From: Azonexus fungiphilus
GTDB lineage: Bacteria > Pseudomonadota > Gammaproteobacteria > Burkholderiales > Rhodocyclaceae
Reading direction: 5' to 3'
Length of the DNA stretch: 64,000 nucleotides
Assembly (NCBI RefSeq): GCF_003634965.1
Contig: NZ_RBXP01000011.1
Coordinates: 496,001 to 560,000 of the forward strand
The translations under genes and the position numbers were made by a program. The notes beneath the pieces are model-generated. The model was not told the DNA's origin. It made no database searches and saw only the letters and a program-made list of their open reading frames with translations. Shown here in pieces: positions 18,687-26,815 of the stretch. The stretch's first letter is position 1. Each line of letters begins with the position of its first letter.

Positions 18687-19946
18687 ATGCCATTCATCGT
18701 CCCCACCGCCGACAGCAAGGAATACCTGCTCAACCTGCGCCGCCTGTTCGGGCTGCGCTGGGCGATGCTGGTGCTGATGGCACTGCTCGTCCTGATCGTG
18801 CCCGGGCTGCTCGGCATCGCCCTGCCGCAGTCGGTGATGCTCGCCATCCTCGCCATCGGCGCCCTGCTCAACGCCCTCGGCCACTGGTTTGCCGGCCGCC
18901 AGCGGACGGCGACGGCGAACGAGTTGTGCAGCCAGCTGATCATCGACATCGCGACGCTGTCGGCGCTGATCTTCTTCAGCGGCGGCGCCACCAATCCGCT
19001 CGTTTCCCTGCTCCTGCCGCCAGTCGCCATCGCCGCCCTCGGTCTGCCGCGCCGCCAGGTGATCGTTGTCGGCGCCAGTGCCGTCGCCGCCTATTCGCTG
19101 CTGATGCTGTTCTACCTGCCGCTGCCGATCGCCGACGCCAGCCGGGCAACGCAGCTGCACCTGGTCGGCATGTGGCTGACCTTCGCCGTGTCGGCGCTGC
19201 TGATCGGCTGGGTCATCCTGCGCATGAGCCAGGCCATTCGCCGGCGCGATGCCGAACTGGCGGCGGCCCGCGAGCAGGCGCTGCGTGACGAGCGAGTCAC
19301 CGCGATGGGCACGCTGGCCGCCGGCGCCGCCCACGAACTGGGCACCCCGCTGGCGACGATGGCGCTGCTCGCCGGCGAGCTGGCCCAGGACCAGCGGTTG
19401 CCGGCCGACGCCCGCGACGACATCGAACTGCTGCGCCGGCAGATCGCCGCCTGCAAGGAGATCATCACCGGCCTGTCCCGCCGTGCCGGCGCCGAGCGCC
19501 TTGAAAATGCGCGATTTCAGCCGGTCGACCGTTGGCTCGATGCGCTGCGCCAGAAATGGCACGCCCTGCGCCCGCAACCGGGCAGCCGGCTGGTCGTCGC
19601 CAGCGACGGCGAGGCGCCGGGGATCGTCGCCGATCCGCGCCTCGAGCAGGCCCTGCTCAACCTGCTCAACAACGCCGCCAACGCCTGCCCGCAGCCGCTG
19701 GAAGTCCGCCTGGCCTGGCACAGCCGCGACATCGAGATCGAGATCCGCGACCGCGGCCCGGGCTTTCCGGCCGAGGTCATCGCCCTCTGCGGCAAGGACA
19801 AGCTGCCGGCGCACGACGGTGGCTGCGGCGTCGGCCTGCTCCTGACCTGCTCGGCGATCGGCCAGCTCGGCGGCCGCCTGAGCCTGGAAAACCCCGAATC
19901 CGGCGGCGCCCTCGCCCGCATCAGCCTGCCCATCGAGAAGCCATGA
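18687..19946 (+). CDS. regB: redox sensor histidine kinase RegB/PrrB
   Basis: 419 residues. Six membrane helices occupy about 22-180 and include the family's quinone-associated signature FFSGGATNPLVSLLLP (97-112). The kinase H-box is AAGAAHELGTPLATMA with phospho-acceptor His216, and a Cys at 256 (AACKEIITGL) lies where the family's redox-active cysteine is found. The ATPase domain ends with GCGVGLLLTCSAIGQLGG. RegB kinases sense respiratory redox state and control energy-metabolism genes. The partner regA overlaps by ATGA, and a SCO-family gene (called senC next to regA in Rhodobacter) lies 3 kb away. Confidence 0.9.
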   Translation: MPFIVPTADSKEYLLNLRRLFGLRWAMLVLMALLVLIVPGLLGIALPQSVMLAILAIGALLNALGHWFAGRQRTATANELCSQLIIDIATLSALIFFSGGATNPLVSLLLPPVAIAALGLPRRQVIVVGASAVAAYSLLMLFYLPLPIADASRATQLHLVGMWLTFAVSALLIGWVILRMSQAIRRRDAELAAAREQALRDERVTAMGTLAAGAAHELGTPLATMALLAGELAQDQRLPADARDDIELLRRQIAACKEIITGLSRRAGAERLENARFQPVDRWLDALRQKWHALRPQPGSRLVVASDGEAPGIVADPRLEQALLNLLNNAANACPQPLEVRLAWHSRDIEIEIRDRGPGFPAEVIALCGKDKLPAHDGGCGVGLLLTCSAIGQLGGRLSLENPESGGALARISLPIEKP

Positions 19947-20473
19947 CCCAGCCCATCCTGATCATCGACGACGACCCGACCTTCAACGCGATCCTGGCGC
20001 GCACGCTGAACCGTCGCGGCCATCCGGCGATCGGCGCCGAAGACGGCGACAGCGCGCTGCAACTGGCCGCCACGCACCAGCCGCGGCGCATCGTCCTCGA
20101 CCTCAACCTCGGCGGCGTCTCCGGCCTGTCGCTGATTCCGCGCCTGCTGGAAATCTGCCCGCAGGCCCGCATCGTCGTCCTCACCGGTTACGGCAGCATC
20201 GCCACCGCGGTCGAGGCGATCAAGCGCGGCGCCACGCAATACCTGGCCAAGCCGGTCGAGATCGAGGCCATCCTCGCCGCCTTCGACGATGCCGCGATGA
20301 CCGACGACGAGGCGACGCCGGACGAACCGCTGTCGATGGACCGGCTCGAATGGGAGCACATCCAGCGCGTCCTCAACGAGCACGCAGGCAACATCTCGGC
20401 CACCGCGCGGGCGCTCAAGATGCATCGGCGGACGCTGCAGCGCAAGCTGGCCAAGCACCCGGTACGCAGCTGA
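19943..20473 (+). CDS. regA: redox response regulator RegA/PrrA
   Basis: 176 residues. The receiver has LIIDDDPTF, phospho-acceptor Asp53 (RRIVLDLNLGGVSG), Thr in VLTGYGSIATAVEAIKRGA and Lys103 (YLAKPVE). The C-terminal Fis-type helix-turn-helix (about 137-175) reads LEWEHIQRVLNEHAGNISAT and LKMHRRTLQRKLAKHPV, typical of RegA. It should act with RegB, which it overlaps, on genes of respiration and redox balance. Confidence 0.93.
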   Translation: MTQPILIIDDDPTFNAILARTLNRRGHPAIGAEDGDSALQLAATHQPRRIVLDLNLGGVSGLSLIPRLLEICPQARIVVLTGYGSIATAVEAIKRGATQYLAKPVEIEAILAAFDDAAMTDDEATPDEPLSMDRLEWEHIQRVLNEHAGNISATARALKMHRRTLQRKLAKHPVRS

Positions 20474-20485
20474 AGACTGACAGGT

Positions 20486-20515
20486 TTGTAAGTAGAGGCA
20501 AACAACTCTTATACT
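20486..20515 (+). promoter_or_regulatory. candidate sigma-70 promoter of the antiporter-like gene
   Basis: TTGTAA (20486-20491), an 18-base spacer and TATACT (20510-20515), about 90 bases ahead of the ATG at 20604 and just after regA. The matches are 4 of 6 and 5 of 6. Transcription may also read through from regA, as no terminator is visible between them. Confidence 0.4.
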
Positions 20516-20603
20516 GCGGCGGCCACACCAAGCGCTTGCCCGCCAAGCACTCCGCCATTTCAAGGGCCGGATTCCCCGTCCGCCCGACCAACCAGGAGTC
20601 CCC

Positions 20604-21866
20604 ATGGCCCCGACAACGATCCAGATGATCGGCGCGACCCTGTTCGCGATCGCGATCCTGCACACCTTCTCGACCAAGTATTTCGAACAGCTGGCGCATC
20701 GACGCCCGCAGCATGCCGGACTCTGGCACCTGCTCGGCGAAGTCGAGGTCGTCTTCGGCTTCTGGGCCGGCGTGCTCTTCCTGTTCATGGTTCTGACCGA
20801 AGGCAGCCAGAGCGCCATCGCCTACATCGACAGCCGCAACTACACCGAACCGATGTTCGTCTTCGCGATCATGGTTGTCGCCGCGAGCCGGCCGGTGCTG
20901 CGCTTCGCCTCGACGATCGTGGACATGGTCGCCCGCTACACGCCGCTGCAGGGCACGGTGTCGACCTACTTCACGATCCTCGCGGTGGTGCCCCTGCTCG
21001 GCTCGCTGATCACCGAGCCGGCGGCGATGACGCTGGCCGCGCTGATGCTGCGCGACCGCTACTACCAGCACCAGCTGTCGCGCAAGCTGATGTACGGCAC
21101 GCTCGGGACGCTGTTCGTGAACATCTCGATCGGCGGCACGCTGACCAACTTCGCCGCGCCGCCGGTGCTGATGGTCGCCGCCACCTGGAACTGGGACAGC
21201 TGGTTCATGCTCAGCCACTTCGGCTGGAAGGCAGCGGTCGCGACGCTGATCAACGCCATCGTCGTCACCCTGATCTTCCAGAAGGAGTTGCGCGCCCTGC
21301 CCGAACCGCCGGCGACCGAGGCGGACAGCGAGCGGCAGCCCGGGCTGATCCTCGCCATCCACCTGCTGCTGCTCCTGGTCATCGTCGTCTTCGCCCACCA
21401 CCCGCCGATCTTCATCGGGGCCTTCCTGGCCTTCATGGGCATCGCCTCGGCCTACCCGCAGTTCCAGGAACGGCTGATCCTGCGCGAAGGCCTGCTGGTC
21501 GCCTTCTTCCTCGCCGGCCTGGTCATCCTCGGCGGTCTCCAGGCCTGGTGGCTGCAGCCGCTGCTCGGCAGCATGACCCCGACCACCGTCTATTTCGGCG
21601 CCACCGCGCTGACCGCGATCACCGACAACGCGGCGCTGACCTACCTCGGCTCGCTGGTCGAGGGACTGTCCGACGAGTTCAAGTACGCGCTGGTCGCCGG
21701 TGCAGTCACCGGCGGCGGCCTCACGGTCATCGCCAATGCGCCCAACCCGGCCGGTTTCTCGATCCTCCGCCGCCACTTCAGCGACGGCGCGGTCAATCCG
21801 CTCGGCCTGTTCGTCTCGGCGCTGCCGCCGACGCTGGTCGCGATCCTCGCCTTCCAGCTGCTGTAA
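20604..21866 (+). CDS. putative Na+/H+ antiporter (Na_H_antiport_2-like)
   Basis: 420 residues with about 11 hydrophobic helices. Conserved stretches include LLGEVEVVFGFWAGVLFLFM, SLITEPAAMTLAALMLRDRY, TLFVNISIGGTLTNFAAPPV and TALTAITDNAALTYLGSLV; the paired NxxIGGTLTNFAAPP and TDNAALTYL segments are typical of NhaD/ArsB-fold ion transporters. It resembles the family annotated as putative Na+/H+ antiporters; substrate specificity is untested. It follows regA by 130 bases and is closed by a strong hairpin. Confidence 0.8.
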   Translation: MAPTTIQMIGATLFAIAILHTFSTKYFEQLAHRRPQHAGLWHLLGEVEVVFGFWAGVLFLFMVLTEGSQSAIAYIDSRNYTEPMFVFAIMVVAASRPVLRFASTIVDMVARYTPLQGTVSTYFTILAVVPLLGSLITEPAAMTLAALMLRDRYYQHQLSRKLMYGTLGTLFVNISIGGTLTNFAAPPVLMVAATWNWDSWFMLSHFGWKAAVATLINAIVVTLIFQKELRALPEPPATEADSERQPGLILAIHLLLLLVIVVFAHHPPIFIGAFLAFMGIASAYPQFQERLILREGLLVAFFLAGLVILGGLQAWWLQPLLGSMTPTTVYFGATALTAITDNAALTYLGSLVEGLSDEFKYALVAGAVTGGGLTVIANAPNPAGFSILRRHFSDGAVNPLGLFVSALPPTLVAILAFQLL

Positions 21867-21871
21867 ACGGC

Positions 21872-21910
21872 GACAGGCCCGGCGGCGCGTCAGCGCCGGC
21901 CGGGCCTGTC
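21872..21910. terminator. strong hairpin between convergent genes
   Basis: A perfect 12-bp stem (GACAGGCCCGGC at 21872-21883 with GCCGGGCCTGTC at 21899-21910) lies between the convergent antiporter and PCuAC genes. No good T-tract follows on either strand, so termination may be only partly intrinsic. Confidence 0.6.
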
Positions 21911-21926
21911 GGTGGCATGCTAACGC

Positions 21927-22409
21927 TCAGTGGTGGTGCTGGCCGTGCTGCATCGGCGCCGCCGCCGGCATCGCGGCCGGCATCACCTTCTGTACCTTGA
22001 CCTCGACCACCTTGCTGCTGCCGTCGTCGAAGCCGAGGGTGATCGGCACCACCTGGCCCTCGCTCAGCGGCGCCTTCATGTCGATCAGCATCACATGCAG
22101 GCCGCCCGGCTTGAGCACTGCTTCGCCCTTGGCCGGAATCTCGATCGCCGGCACCTGGCGCATGCGCATCACGCCGTTGTCGTTGATGTGGTTGTGCAGT
22201 TCGGTCAGGCGCGACGCGGGGTTTTCCGCCTTGACCAGCTTGACCGCCTTGGCGCCGCCGTTCCTGAGGACCATGAAGGCACCGGTTGCCGGCGCGTTCG
22301 GCGGCGCCAGGCGGACGTAGGGTTCATGGACGACGACATCGTCGGCGGCGCCGGCGAATGCGGCGGTCGACAGGCTCAGGGCGGCAAAAATCACGGACAG
22401 GCGTTTCAT
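21927..22409 (-). CDS. periplasmic copper chaperone PCu(A)C
   Basis: 160 residues with a signal peptide (about 1-21, LSLSTAAFAGA). The mature part has YVRLAPPNAPATGAFMVLRN and the copper-binding H(M)X10MX21HXM pattern: His/Met residues in ELHNHINDNGVMRMRQVP and PGGLHVMLIDMK. A histidine-rich tail (QHGQHHH) adds further metal ligands. PCu(A)C proteins deliver Cu(I) to the CuA or CuB centres of terminal oxidases. It is the last gene of a three-gene minus-strand operon, 12 bases after the SCO gene. Confidence 0.93.
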   Translation of the reverse strand: MKRLSVIFAALSLSTAAFAGAADDVVVHEPYVRLAPPNAPATGAFMVLRNGGAKAVKLVKAENPASRLTELHNHINDNGVMRMRQVPAIEIPAKGEAVLKPGGLHVMLIDMKAPLSEGQVVPITLGFDDGSSKVVEVKVQKVMPAAMPAAAPMQHGQHHH

Positions 22410-22421
22410 CGGAACAGCTCC

Positions 22422-23021
22422 TCAGGGTTGGTTCAGGTACTGGCGGATCAGCGCGGCCACCTGGTCGGGCGGCGTGCCATGCGCCATGCGGGCGAGCAGC
22501 CGGCCGTCGGGGCCGACCGCGAAGGTTTCGGCGGTGTGGTCGACGATGTAGGCATCGTCCTTGCCGCCCGGCTGGCGCTGGTAGAAGACGCCGTAGCGGC
22601 CGGCCAGCTCGCCGAGTTCGGCCGGGCTGCCGGTGACGCCGACGAAGCCGGGATCGAAGAAGGCAACGTAGGTTTTCAGGTGTTCCGGCGTGTCGCGCTG
22701 CGGATCGACCGAAATGAAGACGACCGCGACGCGCGCCCGCTCTTCCGGGGTCAGTTGCGCCAGGCCGGCGGTCAGCGCGCTCAAGGTGGTCGGGCAGATG
22801 TCGGGGCAATAGGTGTAGCCGAAGTAGAGCAGCGTGACGCGGCCGCGGAAATCCTTCAGCGACACCGGACCGTCGGCCGACTGCAGCGTGAATTCGCCGC
22901 CCGCCGGCAACGTCGGCGGTGCCGCCGGGGCCGGGGCGTCGGGCTGCCAGAGCACGGCGACGCCGACGATGACGGCAACCAGGACGGCGACGATGGCAAG
23001 CAGCAGGCGTTCGGAGGACAT
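22422..23021 (-). CDS. SCO1/SenC-family cytochrome oxidase assembly protein
   Basis: 199 residues. An N-terminal anchor (about 5-24, RLLLAIVAVLVAVIVGVAVL) leads to a thioredoxin-fold domain with the copper-binding CPDIC pair (Cys72, Cys76 in YFGYTYCPDICPTT) and the distal His in AYIVDHTAETF (near 166). SCO proteins assist CuA or CuB assembly of haem-copper oxidases and may act as thiol reductases. Neighbours are PCu(A)C downstream and a membrane-anchored partner upstream. Confidence 0.95.
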   Translation of the reverse strand: MSSERLLLAIVAVLVAVIVGVAVLWQPDAPAPAAPPTLPAGGEFTLQSADGPVSLKDFRGRVTLLYFGYTYCPDICPTTLSALTAGLAQLTPEERARVAVVFISVDPQRDTPEHLKTYVAFFDPGFVGVTGSPAELGELAGRYGVFYQRQPGGKDDAYIVDHTAETFAVGPDGRLLARMAHGTPPDQVAALIRQYLNQP

Positions 23022-23027
23022 GTCGGA

Positions 23028-23483
23028 TCAGCCGGTGACGAAGCGGAAGGGAACGGCGATGCGGGCATCGGCGGTCTCGACCAGCACCGTCGCCTGCCAG
23101 GTCATGTGGCCGGTGATGCACACCGGCAGCGTCGCCTCGCCGGCGAAGACGCCCGGCGCGCGCTCGGCGAGCAGCGGGCGGTTGTAGCCCATGTCCATGT
23201 CGACGCCGGCAAAATCGACCTCGACCCGGCGCGCTCCGGGCACCTCGACCTTGAATTCGAACGGGCGGACCAGCGGGATCGGCGTGCTGCCCGCGGCCAC
23301 CGTCATTTTTGCCCCGTTCGGCAGGTCGACCGTGCACGCGCTGCGGGCCAGGCTGCAGGCCGGATCCGGTTCGACCGTCAGGTCGGCCTTGGGGAGCAGC
23401 ATCGGCGACAGCTTGTAGCCGACCAGCACGACCAGCGCGATCAGCAGCACGCCAATGATGTCGATGAGGATTTTCCTGTTCAC
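23028..23483 (-). CDS. membrane-anchored protein of the copper assembly operon, uncharacterised
   Basis: 151 residues from a GTG at 23483, chosen for the strong AAGGAA seven bases upstream; a GTG at 23546 would add 21 residues but has no Shine-Dalgarno. One helix (about 6-26, LIDIIGVLLIALVVLVGYKL) anchors a periplasmic beta-rich domain. The segment DFAGVDMDMGYNRPLL and a later CITGHMTW are rich in Met, His and Cys, compatible with copper handling, and the layout recalls FixH/YtkA-like domains. It leads the operon with SCO and PCu(A)C, 6 bases before SCO. Function is inferred from context only. Confidence 0.75.
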   Translation of the reverse strand: MNRKILIDIIGVLLIALVVLVGYKLSPMLLPKADLTVEPDPACSLARSACTVDLPNGAKMTVAAGSTPIPLVRPFEFKVEVPGARRVEVDFAGVDMDMGYNRPLLAERAPGVFAGEATLPVCITGHMTWQATVLVETADARIAVPFRFVTG

Positions 23484-23610
23484 GGGTTTCCTTGGTGATG
23501 CGTCCGCCGCCCGGTCGGGGCCGGCGGGCGGGGTCGATTGTGGCACGGAGCGTTAGCGGCGGCGCTGCGGCAAATTGTCGCAGCCGGCGCGACCGACGCT
23601 TCGGCGAATG

Positions 23611-23650
23611 CTAATATTCGCGCTCCCGACGCCCCATTGATCCGGATCAA
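23611..23650 (-). promoter_or_regulatory. FNR-type box with spaced -10 for the copper assembly operon
   Basis: TTGATCCGGATCAA at 23637-23650 is an exact TTGAT-N4-ATCAA FNR/Anr/Dnr consensus. On the minus strand a TATTAG -10 (23611-23616) places transcription near 23604, about 40 bases from the box centre, the class II activator position. The operon start codon is at 23483. On the plus strand the box ends 3 bases before the TlpA-like GTG, where it could block expression. Confidence 0.6.
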
Positions 23651-23653
23651 TTC

Positions 23654-24148
23654 GTGAACAAGCTTTTCGCTGCCTGCATTTTTGCTGTTTTTTCGTCGTT
23701 GACCGTGGCCGCCGACGCGCCGCAACCCGAGGCCTTCTTCGCCGCCACGCTGGCCGATCCGGACGACAAGCCGGTGGCCCTTGCCAGCTTCCGCGGCAAG
23801 CCGCTGGTGGTCAATTTCTGGGCCCGCTGGTGCCCGCCCTGCCGGGCCGAGATCCCGGAACTCAACGCTTTCCGCAAGGCCCAGGCGGGCAAGGTCGAGG
23901 TCGTCGGCATCGGCATCGAGGACGACGCGCCGGCGGTCAAGGCCTTCGTCCGCGAATACGCGATGAACTACCCGGTGTTCCTCGCCCGCAACCAGGGCCA
24001 GCCGCTCATGCAGGCGCTCGGCAACCGCCGCGGCGGCCTCCCGTACACGCTGTTCATCGACCGTCACGGCCGTGTTGTCGGCCACAAGCTCGGCCTGCTG
24101 CGCAAGAGCGACCTCGACAACATCCTGCCGCAACTGCTGGCGCCCTGA
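23654..24148 (+). CDS. TlpA-like periplasmic thioredoxin
   Basis: 164 residues from a GTG start that yields a clean signal peptide (about 1-21, FAACIFAVFSSLTVAADA). The active site is WCPPC (Cys60, Cys63) in FWARWCPPCRAEIPELNAF, and the cis-Pro lies in GGLPYTLFIDRHG. TlpA/ResA-type proteins reduce periplasmic disulphides, for example in cytochrome c or CuA site maturation, which fits the divergent SCO/PCu(A)C operon. The ribosome-binding site is poor and an FNR-type box lies directly upstream. Confidence 0.88.
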   Translation: MNKLFAACIFAVFSSLTVAADAPQPEAFFAATLADPDDKPVALASFRGKPLVVNFWARWCPPCRAEIPELNAFRKAQAGKVEVVGIGIEDDAPAVKAFVREYAMNYPVFLARNQGQPLMQALGNRRGGLPYTLFIDRHGRVVGHKLGLLRKSDLDNILPQLLAP

Positions 24149-24158
24149 CCCCGGCAGC

Positions 24159-24326
24159 TCAGGAACGCTCGCGGGTCAGCAGCATGCTGATGCCGACACC
24201 GATCGGGATCAGCGGCCACCAGGTGCCGATCAACTCGAAGAGGTTGACGTGGAAGAGGTCGAGGTTGGCGCCCAGCGCGACAACGCCGACGACGATCAGG
24301 ACGATGGCTGCGACGTTTCCCTTCAT
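24159..24326 (-). CDS. small two-helix membrane protein (DUF5668-like)
   Basis: 55 residues starting MKGNVAAIVLIVVGVVALG and ending LLTRERS, with two hydrophobic segments (about 4-20 and 34-50) joined by NLDLFHVNLFELIGTWWPLI. This hairpin with a WWPLIPIGVG second helix is the LiaF/DUF5668 transmembrane pattern. AGGGAG precedes the ATG. It sits 14 bases downstream of relA on the same strand and is convergent with the TlpA-like gene. Role unknown. Confidence 0.75.
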   Translation of the reverse strand: MKGNVAAIVLIVVGVVALGANLDLFHVNLFELIGTWWPLIPIGVGISMLLTRERS

Positions 24327-24340
24327 GCGGGCTCCCTGGT

Positions 24341-26560
24341 TCAGGCGCGACGGACGCCGACGACGCCCTCGACTTCGTGGATCAGCGTCAGCGTCCGCTG
24401 CAGCTGCCGGAGGTTGGCGATTTCGACGGTGAAGCTCATGTGCGCGTTGCCGTTGCGCGACTGCGTATTGACCCCGACGACATTGAGCTTCTCGCGGGTG
24501 AAGATTTCCGAGATGTCGCGCAGCAGGCCCTGGCGGTCGTGCGCATCGACGACGATGTCGCAGGCGAAGACGCCGCTGGTCTCGCCGCCCCAGTCGGTCT
24601 CGATGACCCGCTCCGGGTGCAGCGCGGCGAGGTTGGCGAAGTTGCTGCAGTCGGCGCGGTGGATCGAGATGCCCTTGCCGCGCGTGATGAAGCCCTGGAT
24701 CTCGTCCGGCGGCGCCGGCTTGCAGCAGCGCGCCAGTTGCGTCAGCAGCTTGTCGACGCCGACGATCAGGATGCCCTGGTTGCCCTCGACCGGCTTGCGC
24801 GGCTTGGTCGCCACCGCATCCGGAACGAGCGCCTCGGGCGACGGCTCGCCGCGCAGCAGCGCCTGGAACTGGCGCTGGTTGAGATCGCCCCGGGCGGCGG
24901 CGATGTAGAGGTCGTCGGCCTTGGCGAAGGCCATCCGGCGCGCCAGGTCGTCGATGTTGGCACCAGTCTGGCCGGCCCGCTGCAATTCCTTGGCAACCAG
25001 CGCCCGGCCTTCGGCCAGGGTTTCTTCCAGGGCCAGCGTCGAGAACCAGTTGCGCACCTTGGTCCGCGCGCTCTTGGTGTGGATGTAGCCGAGCGCCGGG
25101 TTGAGCCAGTCGCGCGACGGACCGCCGAGCTTGGCAGTCACCACCTCGACCTGCTGCCCGGTCTCCAGCGGCGTGTTGAGCGGCACCAGCTGGCCGTCGA
25201 CCTTGGCGCCGCGGCAACGGTGGCCGAGGTCGGTATGCACCCGGTAGGCGAAATCGACCGGTGTCGATCCCGACGGCAGGTCGACGACGCGGCCCTGCGG
25301 CGTCATCACGTAGATCGTCTCGTCGAGCGCCGCCTGCTTGTAGTGATTGACCCAGTCGGAGCTGTCGGCGACCTCGTTCTTCCAGGTCAGCAGCTGGCGC
25401 AGCCAGGCGATCTTCTCGTCGTAGGCATCGGCGCCCGGCGCCTTGCTGCCTTCCTTGTAGCGCCAGTGGGCGGCAACGCCGAGCTCGGCGTGGCGGTGCA
25501 TTTCCCAGGTACGGATCTGGATTTCCAGGCTGCGCCCGTCCGGACACTGGACCGCGGTATGCAGCGAGCGGTAGTGGTTGCCCTTGGGATTCGAGATGTA
25601 GTCATCGAATTCCTTGGGAATCGGCGCCCACAGGTTGTGCACGATGCCGAGCGCGGTATAGCAGTCCTTGACGTCGTCGACGATGATGCGCAGGGCGCGC
25701 ACGTCGTAGACCTCGGAGAAGTCGACGCCCTTCTTGCGCATCTTGTTCCAGATGCTGTAGATGTGCTTCGGCCGGCCGTAGATCTCGGCCTGATGGATGC
25801 CGGCGGCCGCCAACTCGCTGCGCACGCGGGCCACCGCGTCGCTGATGAAGGCCTCGCGCTCGCTGCGCTTCTCGTCGAGCTGCTTGGCGACGGTCTTGTA
25901 GATGTCGGGATGGATGAAGCGGAACGACAGGTCCTCGAGTTCCCACTTCAGCTCCCAGACGCCGAGGCGATTGGCCAGCGGCGAATAGAGTTCGAGCGTC
26001 TCGCGCGCCACCTGGACGCGCAGTTCGTCCGGTGTCGCCGCGTAGTAGCGCAGCGTCTGCGTCCGGCTGGCCAGGCGCAGCAGGACGACGCGGATGTCCT
26101 CGACCATCGCCAGCAGCATCTTGCGCAGGACCTCGACCTGGGCGCGCATCTCGGCCGGATTGTTCTCGCCGGCCTCGATGTCGACGGCGACGAAGCCCTT
26201 GGCGATCGGCCGCAGCCGGTTCAGGCGGAAGATGCCGTGCACCAGGTGGGCGGCCGGCTTGCCGAATTTCTCCTCGATCAGCGCCAGGCCGTGCTCGTCC
26301 TGTGACGGAATCGCGAAGAGCACCGCGGCAATCCGCGATTCGACGTCGAGCTTGAGGCCGGCAATGATCACCGCCATGCCCAGCGCATGCGACCAGACGC
26401 GTTCGCCACTGCCCAGCGTGCGCTCGCCGTAGGCCTCCCAGGCATAAGCGACGGCATCGTGCAGGCGCTGCACATCGGGCGCCGGCAGCCCCGCCGAGAG
26501 GACCGTGAGGAACTGTTCGAAATCGCTCTGGGCGGCGACGGAATGGACGACTGAAACCAT
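24341..26560 (-). CDS. relA: (p)ppGpp synthetase RelA
   Basis: 739 residues. The N-terminal HD hydrolase domain is degenerate: the HD dyad is replaced in IAAVLFAIPSQDEHG, as in synthetase-only RelA. The synthetase domain has EIYGRPKHIYSIWNKMRKKG, VYDVRALRIIVDD and EFDDYISNPKGNHYRSLHTA. TGS (about 405-465, TIYVMTPQGRVVDLPSGSTP), a helical/zinc-finger region with a CC pair (LTQLARCCKPAPPDE) and a C-terminal ACT domain follow. It makes (p)ppGpp at stalled ribosomes during amino-acid starvation. A TATAAT only 7 bases before the ATG suggests a near-leaderless transcript. Confidence 0.95.
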   Translation of the reverse strand: MVSVVHSVAAQSDFEQFLTVLSAGLPAPDVQRLHDAVAYAWEAYGERTLGSGERVWSHALGMAVIIAGLKLDVESRIAAVLFAIPSQDEHGLALIEEKFGKPAAHLVHGIFRLNRLRPIAKGFVAVDIEAGENNPAEMRAQVEVLRKMLLAMVEDIRVVLLRLASRTQTLRYYAATPDELRVQVARETLELYSPLANRLGVWELKWELEDLSFRFIHPDIYKTVAKQLDEKRSEREAFISDAVARVRSELAAAGIHQAEIYGRPKHIYSIWNKMRKKGVDFSEVYDVRALRIIVDDVKDCYTALGIVHNLWAPIPKEFDDYISNPKGNHYRSLHTAVQCPDGRSLEIQIRTWEMHRHAELGVAAHWRYKEGSKAPGADAYDEKIAWLRQLLTWKNEVADSSDWVNHYKQAALDETIYVMTPQGRVVDLPSGSTPVDFAYRVHTDLGHRCRGAKVDGQLVPLNTPLETGQQVEVVTAKLGGPSRDWLNPALGYIHTKSARTKVRNWFSTLALEETLAEGRALVAKELQRAGQTGANIDDLARRMAFAKADDLYIAAARGDLNQRQFQALLRGEPSPEALVPDAVATKPRKPVEGNQGILIVGVDKLLTQLARCCKPAPPDEIQGFITRGKGISIHRADCSNFANLAALHPERVIETDWGGETSGVFACDIVVDAHDRQGLLRDISEIFTREKLNVVGVNTQSRNGNAHMSFTVEIANLRQLQRTLTLIHEVEGVVGVRRA

Positions 26561-26567
26561 GGCCGCG

Positions 26568-26597
26568 ATTATAGGTCGCCCCCATCAGGAATGACAG
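26568..26597 (-). promoter_or_regulatory. candidate relA promoter, nearly leaderless
   Basis: On the minus strand CTGTCA (26592-26597), an 18-base spacer and a perfect TATAAT (26568-26573). The -10 ends 7 bases before the relA ATG (26558-26560), so transcription would begin at or next to the start codon. Confidence 0.45.
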
Positions 26598-26815
26598 CAG
26601 GGAACACAAGCCCTTACAGATGGTCACAGGCAGAGACAGCAAGACTTTCGAGCCCGCGACTTCACCATGGATTACCATCGGGGTTTACCCCAATCCCCGC
26701 TCCCTGCAAACTGTGGGACCGTGGACAACGTTATGTGCCGTATCGGCCCGAAAGCCTTTGGCCACAAGCCGAAATGGCAAGCCCACACCTTTCACGTCAC
26801 CCGTAAGGAGAAAAC

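Noticed and set aside
26598..26815. Possible sigma-54 site or operator ahead of the TAXI gene
   Set aside because: TGGCA occurs once but without a correctly spaced TTGC element, and no strong dyad stands out; nothing firm can be claimed.
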